A stretch of DNA of 55,111 bases from Bacteroidales bacterium (GCA_016926375.1 JAFGOR010000150.1:1-55111); one strand, 5' to 3'; positions 35,801-44,190 are shown, counted from the first letter of the stretch. Made by a program: numbers and translations. The notes: generated from the letters alone by a model not told the origin.

Positions 35801-36019
35801 AAAGGCGACATCATCTACATGTTCTCCGACGGTTATTCTGATCAGTTCGGAGGTCCCATGGGTAAAAAATTTAAAATGGTGAGACTGAAGAACCTCCTCC
35901 AGGATATTCACCAGAAACCCATGGAAGAGCAGTATACGCACGTGAAAAATACTTTCAACCTCTGGAAGGAGAACTATGACCAGGTGGATGACGTGCTGTT
36001 CATGGGAATTAAGATCTGA
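32867..36019 (+). CDS. Transmembrane sensor: two-component regulator propeller, Y_Y_Y domain and SpoIIE/PP2C phosphatase
   Basis: A 1050-residue protein. After a signal peptide (1-22), repeated Reg_prop units such as GLTEGISHQYVYTVSQDNHGYIW and EDIEGNIWIATYGGGLNLF form two periplasmic propellers (about 25-640), then a Y_Y_Y domain (650-735) with YQYKLEGNDLEW, one membrane helix (738-762), a basic coiled coil (765-830) and a cytoplasmic SpoIIE-type PP2C domain with SGDFYWFDQV, CADSTGHGVPGAFMSMIGSTL, GDGMDIIVCEID and YMFSDGYSDQFGG. The metal-binding Asp residues are present. The layout matches hybrid two-component sensors, but the output is a Ser/Thr phosphatase, so the likely target is an anti-sigma-factor antagonist or similar, not seen here. 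Its stop abuts the stop of the convergent rluB gene with no spacer. Confidence 0.88.
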   Translation: MRKVFYSVLAALALFFSLPGTSQDYRISHFGLTEGISHQYVYTVSQDNHGYIWIGTGQGLCRFNGIAFDTDILQDSLGTEVAQSSIRDSRGVLWFGYQNGDIAKYDGTSFSTIKPGVEISSAVTGFATLEDGNLIVSTQNNGLFSMNAQTGAANPVSGIDKGLFTALSVKGKILLLGSMEGLTIYSIDGTGNNAEVLMKISEFDFIKIQDIQPSYAENIFWIATEEDGVFRLTLQGGTYDLTKIATESRLASAKVQSVLEDSDKHLWVSTLLGGLYRLSLPDKNGNFASATLYNKQNGLSEDAVKKVFEDIEGNIWIATYGGGLNLFTGQAFSFLQQDVNGLDNDIQSVVITDEDIMYLGGPGGLFRGKKGADRSATRIAGVPADRIMVLHTEGNKLYIGTEKNGLFLLDIRSGAVRKIAYEAGSLGSQVSAIATSDQYVYLGTRDGIYKFSKDLREAVHFTTTSGLPHNSIEQIYFDSKGRLLIATRANGIFQLTEDDSIKNLFPAGNTEIEFKSVIEDDQGGIWAATYGDGIVYFKDDSVYQFTVSSGLKSNYCYSLAKGPDQSIWIGHRLGLSRIKTSTMKISVFDKNMDITGDCNPNASFVDKTGVLYFGTTEGLVTYDPSLENEKKQPPFTNIVSLLISDKPYDFGKEIVLPYRPYKLRIDFIGLNYSDPQSVRYQYKLEGNDLEWSDVTSQTYVTYPRIEDGEYIFYLRSFNNEGLSQETPVTVKIRIKPPFWKTWWFMALSLLTLVSAVYLIIKIRERKQKQLQEYLERELTLRTKEVVEQKEVIEIKNRDITDSINYAKRIQTSMLPPIRRLQQHFSGCFVFYSPRDIVSGDFYWFDQVNNNKFTIVCADSTGHGVPGAFMSMIGSTLIKDICTREAGNSPSQVLQVLDNELRNTLNQNLEDGTKPGDGMDIIVCEIDLKTHYVRYASAMRPMIIYRNGEEYFVKGSRNSVGGHYDREDNLFEDEGLQLSKGDIIYMFSDGYSDQFGGPMGKKFKMVRLKNLLQDIHQKPMEEQYTHVKNTFNLWKENYDQVDDVLFMGIKI

Positions 36020-36886
36020 TTATTTAAAGGCATTCATTTTCAGCATGGCAATTTCTTTCTCCGAGAGAAACCGCCATTCTCCCCGGCGAAGGTTTTTCTT
36101 GGTTAATCCTGCAAAATAAACCCTGTCGAGTTTGGCTATTTCATACCCCAGGCTTTCAAAGATCCTGCGTACAATATGGTTCCGTCCTGAATGGATCTCA
36201 ATGCCAACCTGTTTTTTATCTACCGGGTCAGCATAGCTGATGGAATCAGCTTTGATAAAACCATCCTCCAGGGTAATGCCGGATGCTACCTTATCCATGT
36301 CTGCCTGTTTCAGATTTCTATTCAGGTATACATGATAGATTTTTAACTTTTCAAATCTCGGATGCGTCAGTCTTTTGGTAATTTCACCGTCATTTGTAAG
36401 CAGCAAAACACCCGTGGTATTGCGGTCAAGTCGTCCCACCGGATAGACCCTTTCTTTGCAGGAGCCTCTCACAAGCTCAAGAACGGTTTTTTTTGCATGC
36501 GGATCTTCAACGGTAGTAACATAATCTTTGGGCTTGTTCATCAGAATGTAAACCTTTTTTTCTTCGCGCAATGTTTCCCCGTTGTATTTCACAATGTCTG
36601 TTGAACTGACCTTAACACCCAGCTCAGTGACCAGTTTTCCGTTCACGGTGATAAGCCCGGCCTGGATAAATTCATCGGCTTCACGCCTGGAGCAGATACC
36701 TGTACTGGCAATGTATTTGTTCAAACGAATGAACTCGCTTTCATGACCCGTTTTGGGCATTTCTTTGAACTGTCTTTTCGTTCGGGGCACTTTCCGTTCT
36801 GTTTTTACCGGTGCTTTTCCTTTCGAAGGAGCGCTTCTTTTTTGGGATGCAGCTCCCGCTTTTCTGGAACCTCTGGCTATGACCAT
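36020..36886 (-). CDS. rluB: 23S rRNA pseudouridine synthase, RluB/RsuA family
   Basis: A 288-residue protein: a Lys/Arg-rich N-terminal extension (1-46), an S4 RNA-binding domain (about 50-110, IRLNKYIASTGICSRREADEFI), then the RsuA/RluB catalytic fold with ILMNKPKDYVTT, the catalytic Asp in YPVGRLDRNTTGVLLLTNDGE, LTHPRFEKLKIYHVYL and SGRNHIVRRIFESLGYEI. It makes a pseudouridine in 23S rRNA, probably position 2605 by analogy with RluB. The basic extension is common in Bacteroidota members. Its stop codon begins one base after the end of the SpoIIE gene. It diverges from glmM. Confidence 0.88.
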   Translation of the reverse strand: MVIARGSRKAGAASQKRSAPSKGKAPVKTERKVPRTKRQFKEMPKTGHESEFIRLNKYIASTGICSRREADEFIQAGLITVNGKLVTELGVKVSSTDIVKYNGETLREEKKVYILMNKPKDYVTTVEDPHAKKTVLELVRGSCKERVYPVGRLDRNTTGVLLLTNDGEITKRLTHPRFEKLKIYHVYLNRNLKQADMDKVASGITLEDGFIKADSISYADPVDKKQVGIEIHSGRNHIVRRIFESLGYEIAKLDRVYFAGLTKKNLRRGEWRFLSEKEIAMLKMNAFK

Positions 36887-36909
36887 AGTTGAAGTACAAT
36901 TTAAATACG

Positions 36910-36917
36910 TAATTTTG
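36910..36917 (+). promoter_or_regulatory. Candidate glmM promoter
   Basis: TAATTTTG matches TAnnTTTG, with GTTG 18 bases upstream (36888-36891) as a weak -33. The leader to the ATG at 36979 would be about 55 bases. Confidence 0.42.
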
Positions 36918-36978
36918 CAGTTCTAAAAGTACTAAAATCGAACAGCTTTATATAGTTAAAATTCCTAAAAAACCACCT

Positions 36979-38367
36979 ATGACATTAATAAAATCGATAT
37001 CCGGGATTCGCGGAACCATTGGAGGCCTGCCCGGAGAATCACTTACTCCGCTTGACATTGTGCGGTTTACTTCTGCCTACGGCACCCAGATCAAACAGAA
37101 GCAGGAAAAGACAGCTTACAGCGTTGTTATTGGCCGGGACGCAAGGATATCAGGAGAGATGGTTTCCATGCTTGTTGCCGGAACTTTAATGGGAATGGGT
37201 ATCCACGTAATTGACCTGGGATTCGCCACAACGCCTACCGTTGAAATAGGTGTTACCTACCACAAGGCAGATGGAGGTATAATTCTTACAGCAAGTCATA
37301 ATCCGGGCCAATGGAACGCGCTGAAACTACTGGGTGAAAGTGGTGAATTTATTTCTGCGGCAGAAGGAGCCGAGTTGCTGGCCATTGCTGCCAGGGACAA
37401 TACAGAATACGCCCAGGCGACTGAACTCGGAAAACTGAGCCGTTTTGAAAGGATGGATGCCCTGCACGTTGAACAGGTTGCTGAAATGAAATATGTGGAT
37501 GTCTCAGCTATCGAAAAGGCCGGATTTAAAGTGGCCATTGATTGCGTCAACTCCGTTGGGGGAATTATTCTGCCGACCTTGCTCAAAAAGCTCGGCGTGC
37601 ATGAGATTGTCGAGTTGTATTGTACTCCTTCCGGAATTTTTCCCCATAATCCCGAGCCTCTTCCCCAACATCTCGGCGATATTTCGGGTGAAATTGTTAA
37701 ACATAAGGCAGATATCGGCTTTGTTGTCGATCCCGACGTGGATCGGCTGGTGATTGTGAATGAGGACGGTTCCATGTTTGGTGAGGAATACACCTTGGTG
37801 GCTGTAGCGGATTATATTCTCAGTCAGCATGCCGGTAATACGGTATCCAATCTGTCATCCACCATGGCGCTCCGTGACATTACCCAAAAATACGGCGGTT
37901 CATATACGGCAGCGCCCGTAGGTGAAGTAAATGTCGTTGCTGAAATGAAAAAAACCAATGCTGTTATTGGCGGAGAAGGTAACGGAGGCATTATTTATCC
38001 GGGTTTGCATTATGGACGGGACGCCCTGGTAGGCATTGCTCTTTTCCTGACCCACCTGGCCAAATCGGGGAAGAAATGTTCCGAATTGAGGAAGACTTAT
38101 CCGGATTATTACAACTCCAAAAATAAGATCGAGCTCCGGCCAGACGTTGATGTTGATCGGCTGATTCTCACTGTGCGTGAGAATTACAGGAATTACCCGG
38201 TGAACGATCGCGACGGTATCAGGATTGATTTTGACAGGGAATGGGTGCATTTGCGCAAATCCAATACCGAACCTATCATCCGAATAATCAGTGAAAGCAC
38301 ATCACCTGAAAAGGCAGAAGCTCTCGCATCCAAAATGATCCGCGAGATTCATGAAATTATTGGATAA
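36979..38367 (+). CDS. glmM: Phosphoglucosamine mutase (phosphohexomutase family)
   Basis: A 462-residue alpha-D-phosphohexomutase that would interconvert glucosamine-6-P and glucosamine-1-P for UDP-GlcNAc, and so for peptidoglycan and lipid A. Motifs in order: SISGIRGTIGG near the start, VIGRDARISG, the active-site phosphoserine Ser106 in LTASHNPGQWNALK, the metal loop DPDVDRL, the sugar-specificity loop GEGNGGIIYP, and the phosphate-binding RKSNTEPIIRI. GlmM is preferred over ManB by the SGIRGTIGG opening common in Bacteroidota, but phosphomannomutase remains possible. The DUF5686 gene starts just after the stop. Confidence 0.86.
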   Translation: MTLIKSISGIRGTIGGLPGESLTPLDIVRFTSAYGTQIKQKQEKTAYSVVIGRDARISGEMVSMLVAGTLMGMGIHVIDLGFATTPTVEIGVTYHKADGGIILTASHNPGQWNALKLLGESGEFISAAEGAELLAIAARDNTEYAQATELGKLSRFERMDALHVEQVAEMKYVDVSAIEKAGFKVAIDCVNSVGGIILPTLLKKLGVHEIVELYCTPSGIFPHNPEPLPQHLGDISGEIVKHKADIGFVVDPDVDRLVIVNEDGSMFGEEYTLVAVADYILSQHAGNTVSNLSSTMALRDITQKYGGSYTAAPVGEVNVVAEMKKTNAVIGGEGNGGIIYPGLHYGRDALVGIALFLTHLAKSGKKCSELRKTYPDYYNSKNKIELRPDVDVDRLILTVRENYRNYPVNDRDGIRIDFDREWVHLRKSNTEPIIRIISESTSPEKAEALASKMIREIHEIIG

Positions 38368-38371
38368 ATTT

Positions 38372-40861
38372 ATGATCCGGCGACTACTTCTGCTGATTGT
38401 GATTCTTATGCCATGCGGGTGGCTCTGGTCGCAGGATGACTATGTTACAGGCAGGGTGACCGATAGTATAAGTAACGAACCGCTGGCTTTCGTCAGCATT
38501 GTATATAATGCATCGGGACAGGGAGTGGTGACCAATTTAGAAGGGATATTCCGTATTCCGCGGTCAAAAAATGTTCAGTTTCTGAAACTGAGATACCTGG
38601 GTTACCGGCAGATCACCATCTCAAACCTGGCGGTCAGATCCCGAAATAACCTGGTTATTCGTATGGTTCCTGAGCCTTACGATATTGCCGAGGTCGTTGT
38701 ATATCCTGGTGAGAACCCTGCACATCGGATTATTAAACTGGCATCCGAAAACCGGAATAAAAATAATCCTGAGAAAGCCGGTCCCTTTTCCTACATAGCT
38801 TATGAAAAAATGGTATTTGACATTGATCCCGATACTTCCCGGTTATCGGCGCCAAATGATTCAGCAGTCCGGGAAAAGTTCACCCTGCCTGACAGCATTC
38901 CTTTTGGCATGGACCAGAAGGGCAGGATCGACCTGCAAAGGTTCCTGGACAAACAGCATCTCTTAATCATTGAATCGGTAAGCAGCCGTAAGTATTTTTC
39001 ACCGGAAAGGAACAAGGAAGAAGTCATCGCGTCCAGGGTATCCGGAATCTCACAGCCTTCCTTCATGGTGTTGGCCAGGCAGTTTCAGTCATTTTCGTTT
39101 TATAATGATTTCGTGAACATTGCCAACAGGAAGTTCATTAATCCTATCAGTCCGGGCAGCACCGACAAGTATTTCTTTATTATTCAGGATACTGCATATA
39201 CAGAGCGCCAGGATACGGTTTTCATTATTTCTTTCAGACCCTGGAAAGGACGGAATTTCGAGGGTTTGAAAGGAGTGCTATACATCAATTCAAACGGATA
39301 TGCCGTGCAAAATGTGCTGGCCGAAGCCAGTGAGGAGGATGCCATGTTCAGGGCTTCCATTCAGCAGCAATATGATTTTATGGAATCCTCCCGGTGGTTT
39401 CCGACTATGCTGAACACCAGCGTAACTTTTAATACGGCACAGTTCGGCGGAGGTAAAATGCCAGTGAATATAGTTGGCAGCGGAAAGTCCTATATTGTGA
39501 ATGTCAAATTCAACCCGGCTTATGATAAGGATGAGTTCGACAAAGTTGAACTTGAGGTCAACCCTGCAGCACACAAACAGCCCGAGGAGGTCTGGAACGC
39601 TTACCGTGTTGATTCACTCAGCATAAGGGAACTTGAAACTTACCGGGTAATTGACAGCCTTGGTAAAGCTGAACATCTCGACCGGACCATCAACTCTTTT
39701 GAAACCCTGTTCACAGGTTATTTGCCGGGACGATACTGGAGTTTTAATCTGCGGAGGTTTGTGGACTATAATCCTTATGAGGGTTTCAGATTCGGGGCCG
39801 GAGGAAAAACAACCAGCCAGCTCTCCAGGAAATTCACACTGGGGGGATATCTTGCCTACGGCCTGCATGACAAGGCTTTTAAATACAGCGGCAGCTTAAC
39901 CTTTCATCTCTGGCCGGCTCATGAACTAGGATTTACTTTACTTTACCGCAATGATGTGAATGAATCGGGAGGTGTCAGGTTCAACGAATCCTGGAATATA
40001 TCGGGTTCCGCATTCATCAGGGATTATATGATTGAGGTAATGGACCAGGCCAGGGAGGTTGAAACGTCTGTTGCATTCCGGGCCCTAAAATATCTGACAG
40101 CGCAGACATATCTGATCCACAGTACGATTATCCCAACAAACGGATATGGTTACAGCCTCAACGAAGGCAATCCCCAGGTTCTTCTGACACGCTTTTACCT
40201 TACTGAAACGGGTATCCGGTTGAAGTATGCCTTCAAGGAAACCTTCATGAAAACACCCAGGGGGAATGAATTCTCTATGGGAACAGTTTATCCGGTGATT
40301 TATTTTAACCTGGCGCTCGGGGTGACCGGACTAAAAGGGGATTTTAATTACCGGCGCAGTGAATTGAAAATCACGAAAGTTTTTACAACAAGAACTTTCG
40401 GAGATACCCGTCTTGCTTTGGTTGCAGGTATGGTTACCGGGGATGTGCCTTACAGTAAACTTTACGTGGGAATGGGCAGTTACAAGTCTTTTACCTTGGA
40501 AGCAGAACATTCCTTCGGCACCATGCGTTTCAATGAATTCCTGTCCGACAGGTTCCTGGCTCTTTTTATGAAGCAGGATTTCGGAAAACTTCTGTTCAAA
40601 CCACGCGGAAAATTTCAGCCGGAAATCGCCCTTGTTCAGAACATGGGCATCGGTGAGCTCAGAAATGCCGGGCACCACGAGAACATATCTTTTAAAACCA
40701 TGGGCAAAGGATACTTTGAAAGCGGTTTGCTGATTAATAATATCTTCCGGATTCAGATATTGCGCTATGGTTTTGGTGTCATGTACCGCTATGGTTCCTA
40801 TGCATTTCCTGAAACCAGGGATAACTTTGCATTTAAATTGACCTTGCAGCTGAATATGTGA
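38372..40861 (+). CDS. DUF5686 and CarboxypepD_reg-like outer-membrane protein
   Basis: The track start (38351) overlaps glmM by 17 bases; I prefer ATG 38372, which opens with the signal peptide MIRRLLLLIVILMPCGWLWS. The 829-residue protein has a CarboxypepD_reg-like beta-sandwich (about 25-110; VTGRVTDSISNEPLAFVSIVY, GVVTNLEGIFRI, RYLGYRQITI), then the DUF5686 region (about 110-400; NPAHRIIKLASENRNKNNPEK) and a C-terminal part of alternating strands ending in Met-free aromatic residues (FKLTLQLNM) typical of a beta-barrel. This is a widespread Bacteroidota outer-membrane family of unknown function, with a TonB-receptor-like plug domain at the front but no clear TonB box. Probably cotranscribed with glmM. 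Confidence 0.83.
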   Translation: MIRRLLLLIVILMPCGWLWSQDDYVTGRVTDSISNEPLAFVSIVYNASGQGVVTNLEGIFRIPRSKNVQFLKLRYLGYRQITISNLAVRSRNNLVIRMVPEPYDIAEVVVYPGENPAHRIIKLASENRNKNNPEKAGPFSYIAYEKMVFDIDPDTSRLSAPNDSAVREKFTLPDSIPFGMDQKGRIDLQRFLDKQHLLIIESVSSRKYFSPERNKEEVIASRVSGISQPSFMVLARQFQSFSFYNDFVNIANRKFINPISPGSTDKYFFIIQDTAYTERQDTVFIISFRPWKGRNFEGLKGVLYINSNGYAVQNVLAEASEEDAMFRASIQQQYDFMESSRWFPTMLNTSVTFNTAQFGGGKMPVNIVGSGKSYIVNVKFNPAYDKDEFDKVELEVNPAAHKQPEEVWNAYRVDSLSIRELETYRVIDSLGKAEHLDRTINSFETLFTGYLPGRYWSFNLRRFVDYNPYEGFRFGAGGKTTSQLSRKFTLGGYLAYGLHDKAFKYSGSLTFHLWPAHELGFTLLYRNDVNESGGVRFNESWNISGSAFIRDYMIEVMDQAREVETSVAFRALKYLTAQTYLIHSTIIPTNGYGYSLNEGNPQVLLTRFYLTETGIRLKYAFKETFMKTPRGNEFSMGTVYPVIYFNLALGVTGLKGDFNYRRSELKITKVFTTRTFGDTRLALVAGMVTGDVPYSKLYVGMGSYKSFTLEAEHSFGTMRFNEFLSDRFLALFMKQDFGKLLFKPRGKFQPEIALVQNMGIGELRNAGHHENISFKTMGKGYFESGLLINNIFRIQILRYGFGVMYRYGSYAFPETRDNFAFKLTLQLNM

Positions 40862-40902
40862 TGACAGACTGAGGTAATGTAACAGGAGAATGCCATCAAT
40901 AG

Positions 40903-40959
40903 CCCCAGGCTTCAGCCTGGGGGGCATTGTAGATGTGCAACAAGCAGGGCTTTAGCCCT
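40903..40959. repeat. REP-like GC-rich palindromes upstream of era
   Basis: CCCCAGGCTTCAGCCTGGGG (40903-40922) is a perfect 8-bp stem with a TTCA loop, followed by AGGGCTTTAGCCCT (40946-40959), a 5-bp stem with a TTTA loop. The related loops and the paired arrangement resemble REP/BIME elements and are a different family from those at 5951-6290. It may also terminate the DUF5686 transcript. Confidence 0.7.
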
Positions 40960-40973
40960 TTATTTATAAAAAT

Positions 40974-41846
40974 ATGTTTAAATCAGGCTTTGTAAATATT
41001 ATCGGCAACCCCAACGTTGGGAAATCCACCCTCATGAATGAGATGGTTGGCGAGCGTCTTTCAATAATAACAGCAAAGGCGCAGACTACCCGTCACAGGA
41101 TCCTGGGTATTGTTAACGGGGAAAATTTCCAGATTGTTTTCTCAGATACGCCCGGAATCGTAAAACCTGTTTATAAACTGCACGAAAACATGTTGCGGTT
41201 TGTAAGGACAGCCCTTTCAGATGCCGATGTTATACTCTATGTCACAGATGTGGTGGAGACACCCGACAAAAATTTAAATTTTGTAGAAAAAATCAGAAAA
41301 TCTTCCGCACCGGTGATTGTGGCTATTAACAAAACAGATCTGGCAACTCCTGAGTCACTCGGGATTCTGTCTTCGCAATGGAAGGAAATGCTTCCCGACG
41401 CTACGGTTATTCAGATATCAGCGCTGCGTAAACACAATCTGAACGATTTGTTTGCGTTGATCCTGGAAAGACTTCCCGAGGGTCCTGTTTATTATCCCGA
41501 AGAATCGCTTACCGACAGACCAGAACGCTTCTTTGTATCGGAAATCATCCGTGAAAAAATATTCCTGAATTATAAAAAGGAGATCCCTTATTCCTGTGAA
41601 GTGGTGATCGATTCATTCCGGGAATCCGAAGATATGGTTCGTATCAATGCAATCATTCACGTGATGCGTGATACACAAAAGGGCATCATTATCGGGCATA
41701 AGGGTGGCGCGCTGAAGAAAACGGGCACGGATGCCCGCCTCGATATTGAAAAATTCCTGGGGACCAAAGTCTATTTGGGATTGCAGGTCAAGGTAGCACA
41801 GGATTGGCGCAATAAGGACAAATACCTGAAAAAGTTCGGATATTGA
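40974..41846 (+). CDS. era: GTPase Era
   Basis: A 290-residue ribosome-assembly GTPase that binds the 3' end of 16S rRNA. G1 [10 protein letters not shown] (11-20), switch region TTRHRILGI, G3 DTPGIVKP, G4 NKTD, G5 ISAL, and a C-terminal KH domain with IIHVMRDTQKGIIIGHKGGALKKTGTDARLDIEKFLGTKVYL (one block; IGHKGG is the RNA-binding loop). All motifs are intact and length is typical. It begins right after REP-like palindromes and is followed by the Dabb gene and der, which looks like an operon of two translation GTPases. Confidence 0.95.
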   Translation: MFKSGFVNIIGNPNVGKSTLMNEMVGERLSIITAKAQTTRHRILGIVNGENFQIVFSDTPGIVKPVYKLHENMLRFVRTALSDADVILYVTDVVETPDKNLNFVEKIRKSSAPVIVAINKTDLATPESLGILSSQWKEMLPDATVIQISALRKHNLNDLFALILERLPEGPVYYPEESLTDRPERFFVSEIIREKIFLNYKKEIPYSCEVVIDSFRESEDMVRINAIIHVMRDTQKGIIIGHKGGALKKTGTDARLDIEKFLGTKVYLGLQVKVAQDWRNKDKYLKKFGY

Positions 41847-41870
41847 CTACCTTTGCACAAATTGGGTAAA

Positions 41871-42176
41871 ATGATAAAGCATATCGTAATGTGGACGATT
41901 CGGGAGGGTGAAACCCCCCGTGCCAAATTTGAAAGAATGGCAGAAGTCAAGGCCCGTATCCTTGAACTTAAAGACAGAATTGGTGTAATTGTCAACCTGG
42001 AGGTGTATTTTAATTCACCATCAGGCCCCGATGGCAATTATGATGTTGTATTGATCAGTGAATTCAATTCCTGGGCTGACCTGGCAAGCTATCAGCAGCA
42101 TCCGGATCATCTCCTGGTTTCTGATTATCTGCAAAATGTAAAGCAGAACAGGGCTGCCATTGATTATGAATTTTAA
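41871..42176 (+). CDS. Dabb (stress-responsive A/B barrel) domain protein
   Basis: The track start is a TTG at 41853; the ATG at 41871 ([14 protein letters not shown]) fits the family, whose members start MIKHIVxW. The 101-residue product is a ferredoxin-like alpha/beta barrel monomer with the usual end [30 protein letters not shown] (HPxH motif). Dabb proteins form dimers; some are plant stress proteins or polyketide cyclases, and in bacteria the role is mostly unknown. It lies 24 bases after era and 17 before der, presumably one transcript. Confidence 0.85.
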   Translation: MIKHIVMWTIREGETPRAKFERMAEVKARILELKDRIGVIVNLEVYFNSPSGPDGNYDVVLISEFNSWADLASYQQHPDHLLVSDYLQNVKQNRAAIDYEF

Positions 42177-42193
42177 AAAATCCCCTTCACGGA

Positions 42194-43498
42194 ATGAGTA
42201 ATATTGTTGCCATAGTGGGTCGGCCAAATGTTGGGAAATCCACGTTGTTTAACCGGCTTACCGAAAGTCGCGAAGCCATTGTACATGAGACAAGCGGCGT
42301 AACCCGCGACCGGCATTATGGCAAATCGGTATGGAACGGAGTAGATTTTTCTGTAATTGATACCGGCGGATATGTGGAAGGTTCGGATGATATCTTCGAG
42401 GAAGAAATACGAAAGCAGGTCTTGCTGGCCATTGAGGAAGCCGATGTACTGTTATTCCTGGTGGATGTCCGGGAAGGTATTACGGATATGGACAAAACCA
42501 TTGCCGGGCTTTTACGCAAAGGCACCAAAAAAACCTTTGTGGTTGTGAATAAGGTTGATCATACCATGCAGCAATATGAAGGGGACATCTTCTATAAACT
42601 GGGACTGGGAGAGCTGTATAAGATTTCTTCCATAAGCGGAAGCGGCACTGGTGATCTGCTGGATGACGTGGTGAAAGCATTTGCCGGAGCTGTTGAGGAG
42701 GAACTTCCTGAATTGCCTCGCATTGCAGTGGTCGGACGACCCAATGTGGGTAAATCTACGCTGATCAATGCGCTTCTCGGTGAAGACCGGCATATCGTCA
42801 CACCGATTGCCGGGACCACGCGCGATTCGATTTTTACCAGGTACAACAAATACAATCACGACTTTTTTCTGGTTGACACAGCTGGAATCAGAAAGAAGGG
42901 TAAGGTTACGGAAAACATAGAATTCTATTCCGTTATGCGTTCAATCCGCACCATTGAGTATTCGGATGTTTGCCTGCTCATGATTGATGCCGCCCAGGGA
43001 CTTGAATCCCAGGATTTATCCATACTTAGCATCATCCATAAGAACAACAAGGGATTGGTGATCCTGGTAAATAAATGGGACCTGCTTGAAAAATCAACCA
43101 ATACGGCCAGGGATTATGAAAAGGAAATTCTCGAAAAAGTTGCGCCTTTCCGGGATGTTCCGGTACTGTTTATCTCTGCCCTGAACAAGGTACGTATACA
43201 CAAGGTGATCGAAAAGGCCATGGAGGTATGCAACAACAGGAAGCGCAAGATACCGACTTCGGTGCTGAACGAGATTATGCTCAAGGCCATAGAGCAATAC
43301 CAGCCTCCGGCCCTCAAAGGCAAGTACGTGAAGATTAAATTTGTTACCCAGTTGCCCACCTATGCTCCTGCTTTTGCTTTTTTCTGCAATTTCCCGCAAT
43401 ATGTGAAGGATTCTTACAAGCGTTACCTGGAGAATCAGATCCGACAAAATTTTGATTTTAAAGGGGTCCCTATACAAATATTCATGCGAAAGAAATAA
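42194..43498 (+). CDS. der: GTPase Der (EngA)
   Basis: A 434-residue double-GTPase for 50S subunit assembly. First G domain: [14 protein letters not shown] (8-21), [21 protein letters not shown]. Second G domain: [15 protein letters not shown] (about 181-195), [25 protein letters not shown]-terminal KH-like domain (about 350-434) contains [19 protein letters not shown] and ends in IQIFMRKK. Complete and of normal length. Confidence 0.95.
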   Translation: MSNIVAIVGRPNVGKSTLFNRLTESREAIVHETSGVTRDRHYGKSVWNGVDFSVIDTGGYVEGSDDIFEEEIRKQVLLAIEEADVLLFLVDVREGITDMDKTIAGLLRKGTKKTFVVVNKVDHTMQQYEGDIFYKLGLGELYKISSISGSGTGDLLDDVVKAFAGAVEEELPELPRIAVVGRPNVGKSTLINALLGEDRHIVTPIAGTTRDSIFTRYNKYNHDFFLVDTAGIRKKGKVTENIEFYSVMRSIRTIEYSDVCLLMIDAAQGLESQDLSILSIIHKNNKGLVILVNKWDLLEKSTNTARDYEKEILEKVAPFRDVPVLFISALNKVRIHKVIEKAMEVCNNRKRKIPTSVLNEIMLKAIEQYQPPALKGKYVKIKFVTQLPTYAPAFAFFCNFPQYVKDSYKRYLENQIRQNFDFKGVPIQIFMRKK

Positions 43499-43547
43499 TT
43501 TTGGCTTATAATTTGAGGCATTTTGTTCAAAACCAGGCAATATAGTT

Positions 43548-44042
43548 ATGAAAACAATGCGCATTATTATCCCGGCACTGCTGTTTCCGGTAATCCTATT
43601 TGTATCCTGTGAACCTTTTGAAAAAGTCAGCGATGTGCCGGAGATCCACTTTAAAAGTTATTCACGGTATCTGGTGGATACCCTCGATTTAACCATTGAA
43701 TCAGGCGAGCTTGTTTTTTCATTCCAGGATGGCGATGCTGATTTTGGTGTGGATACGATTGAATATCCCGAGGATACTATTAACCTGTACATAATCCCTT
43801 TTCAAAAGGTCGATCAGACCTACGATTCTATTGATATGGATATTTACGGGCGTAAATATGCCATATATTCCAATGAACGGCTTGACCGCACAGGACAGAA
43901 CAAAACCATCCAGGGTGAAATCAAAGTTCGGATCTATTATTTCCTGATCCCGCCTTACGACACCATCCGGTATGATTTTTATATCATGGATAGGGCAGGG
44001 AATAAGAGTAATGTAGAGTCTACTTCTGATATAGGATTTTAG
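43548..44042 (+). CDS. Lipoprotein of unknown function
   Basis: A 164-residue precursor with a lipoprotein signal ending LFVSC (Cys21). The mature part is acidic and beta-rich: PEIHFKSYSRY, FSFQDGDADFGVDT, INLYIIPFQK, IKVRIYYFLIPPYDTIRYDFYIMDRAGNKSN. The last segment resembles a single Ig/cadherin-like domain, and DGDADFG could bind calcium. I recognise it only as a type of conserved Bacteroidota lipoprotein. It follows der by 49 bases and a TAATTTTG box overlaps the der stop, so it may have its own promoter. It converges with the PorE-like gene. Confidence 0.7.
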   Translation: MKTMRIIIPALLFPVILFVSCEPFEKVSDVPEIHFKSYSRYLVDTLDLTIESGELVFSFQDGDADFGVDTIEYPEDTINLYIIPFQKVDQTYDSIDMDIYGRKYAIYSNERLDRTGQNKTIQGEIKVRIYYFLIPPYDTIRYDFYIMDRAGNKSNVESTSDIGF

Positions 44043-44190
44043 CAAATGGTAAACGGTGAACAGCCGGTAAACAGCCTGTAAACAGTGAACGGTAAATAGT
44101 CATCACAATAACCAAATACTGAATACCCTTTACTTTTTACCCTTTACTTTTTACTTTTTACCGTTTACTTTTTACTTTTTACTGTTTACT
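44043..44190. repeat. Long tandem-word inverted repeat between lipoprotein and PorE-like genes
   Basis: The left half repeats GGTAAACRG/GTGAACRG words (44048-44098) and the right half repeats TTTACTTTTTACC words (44129-44190), giving extended complementarity of GTAAA with TTTAC units. The right arm reaches into the last codons of the PorE-like gene. It fills the convergent gap in the same manner as those near 14.0 and 18.6 kb, but with a different word. Confidence 0.7.

Noticed and set aside
37296-37793. 165-aa minus-strand ORF
   Set aside because: Antisense to conserved glmM motifs.
40331-40927. 198-aa minus-strand ORF
   Set aside because: Antisense to the beta-barrel end of the DUF5686 gene and extends into REP palindromes.
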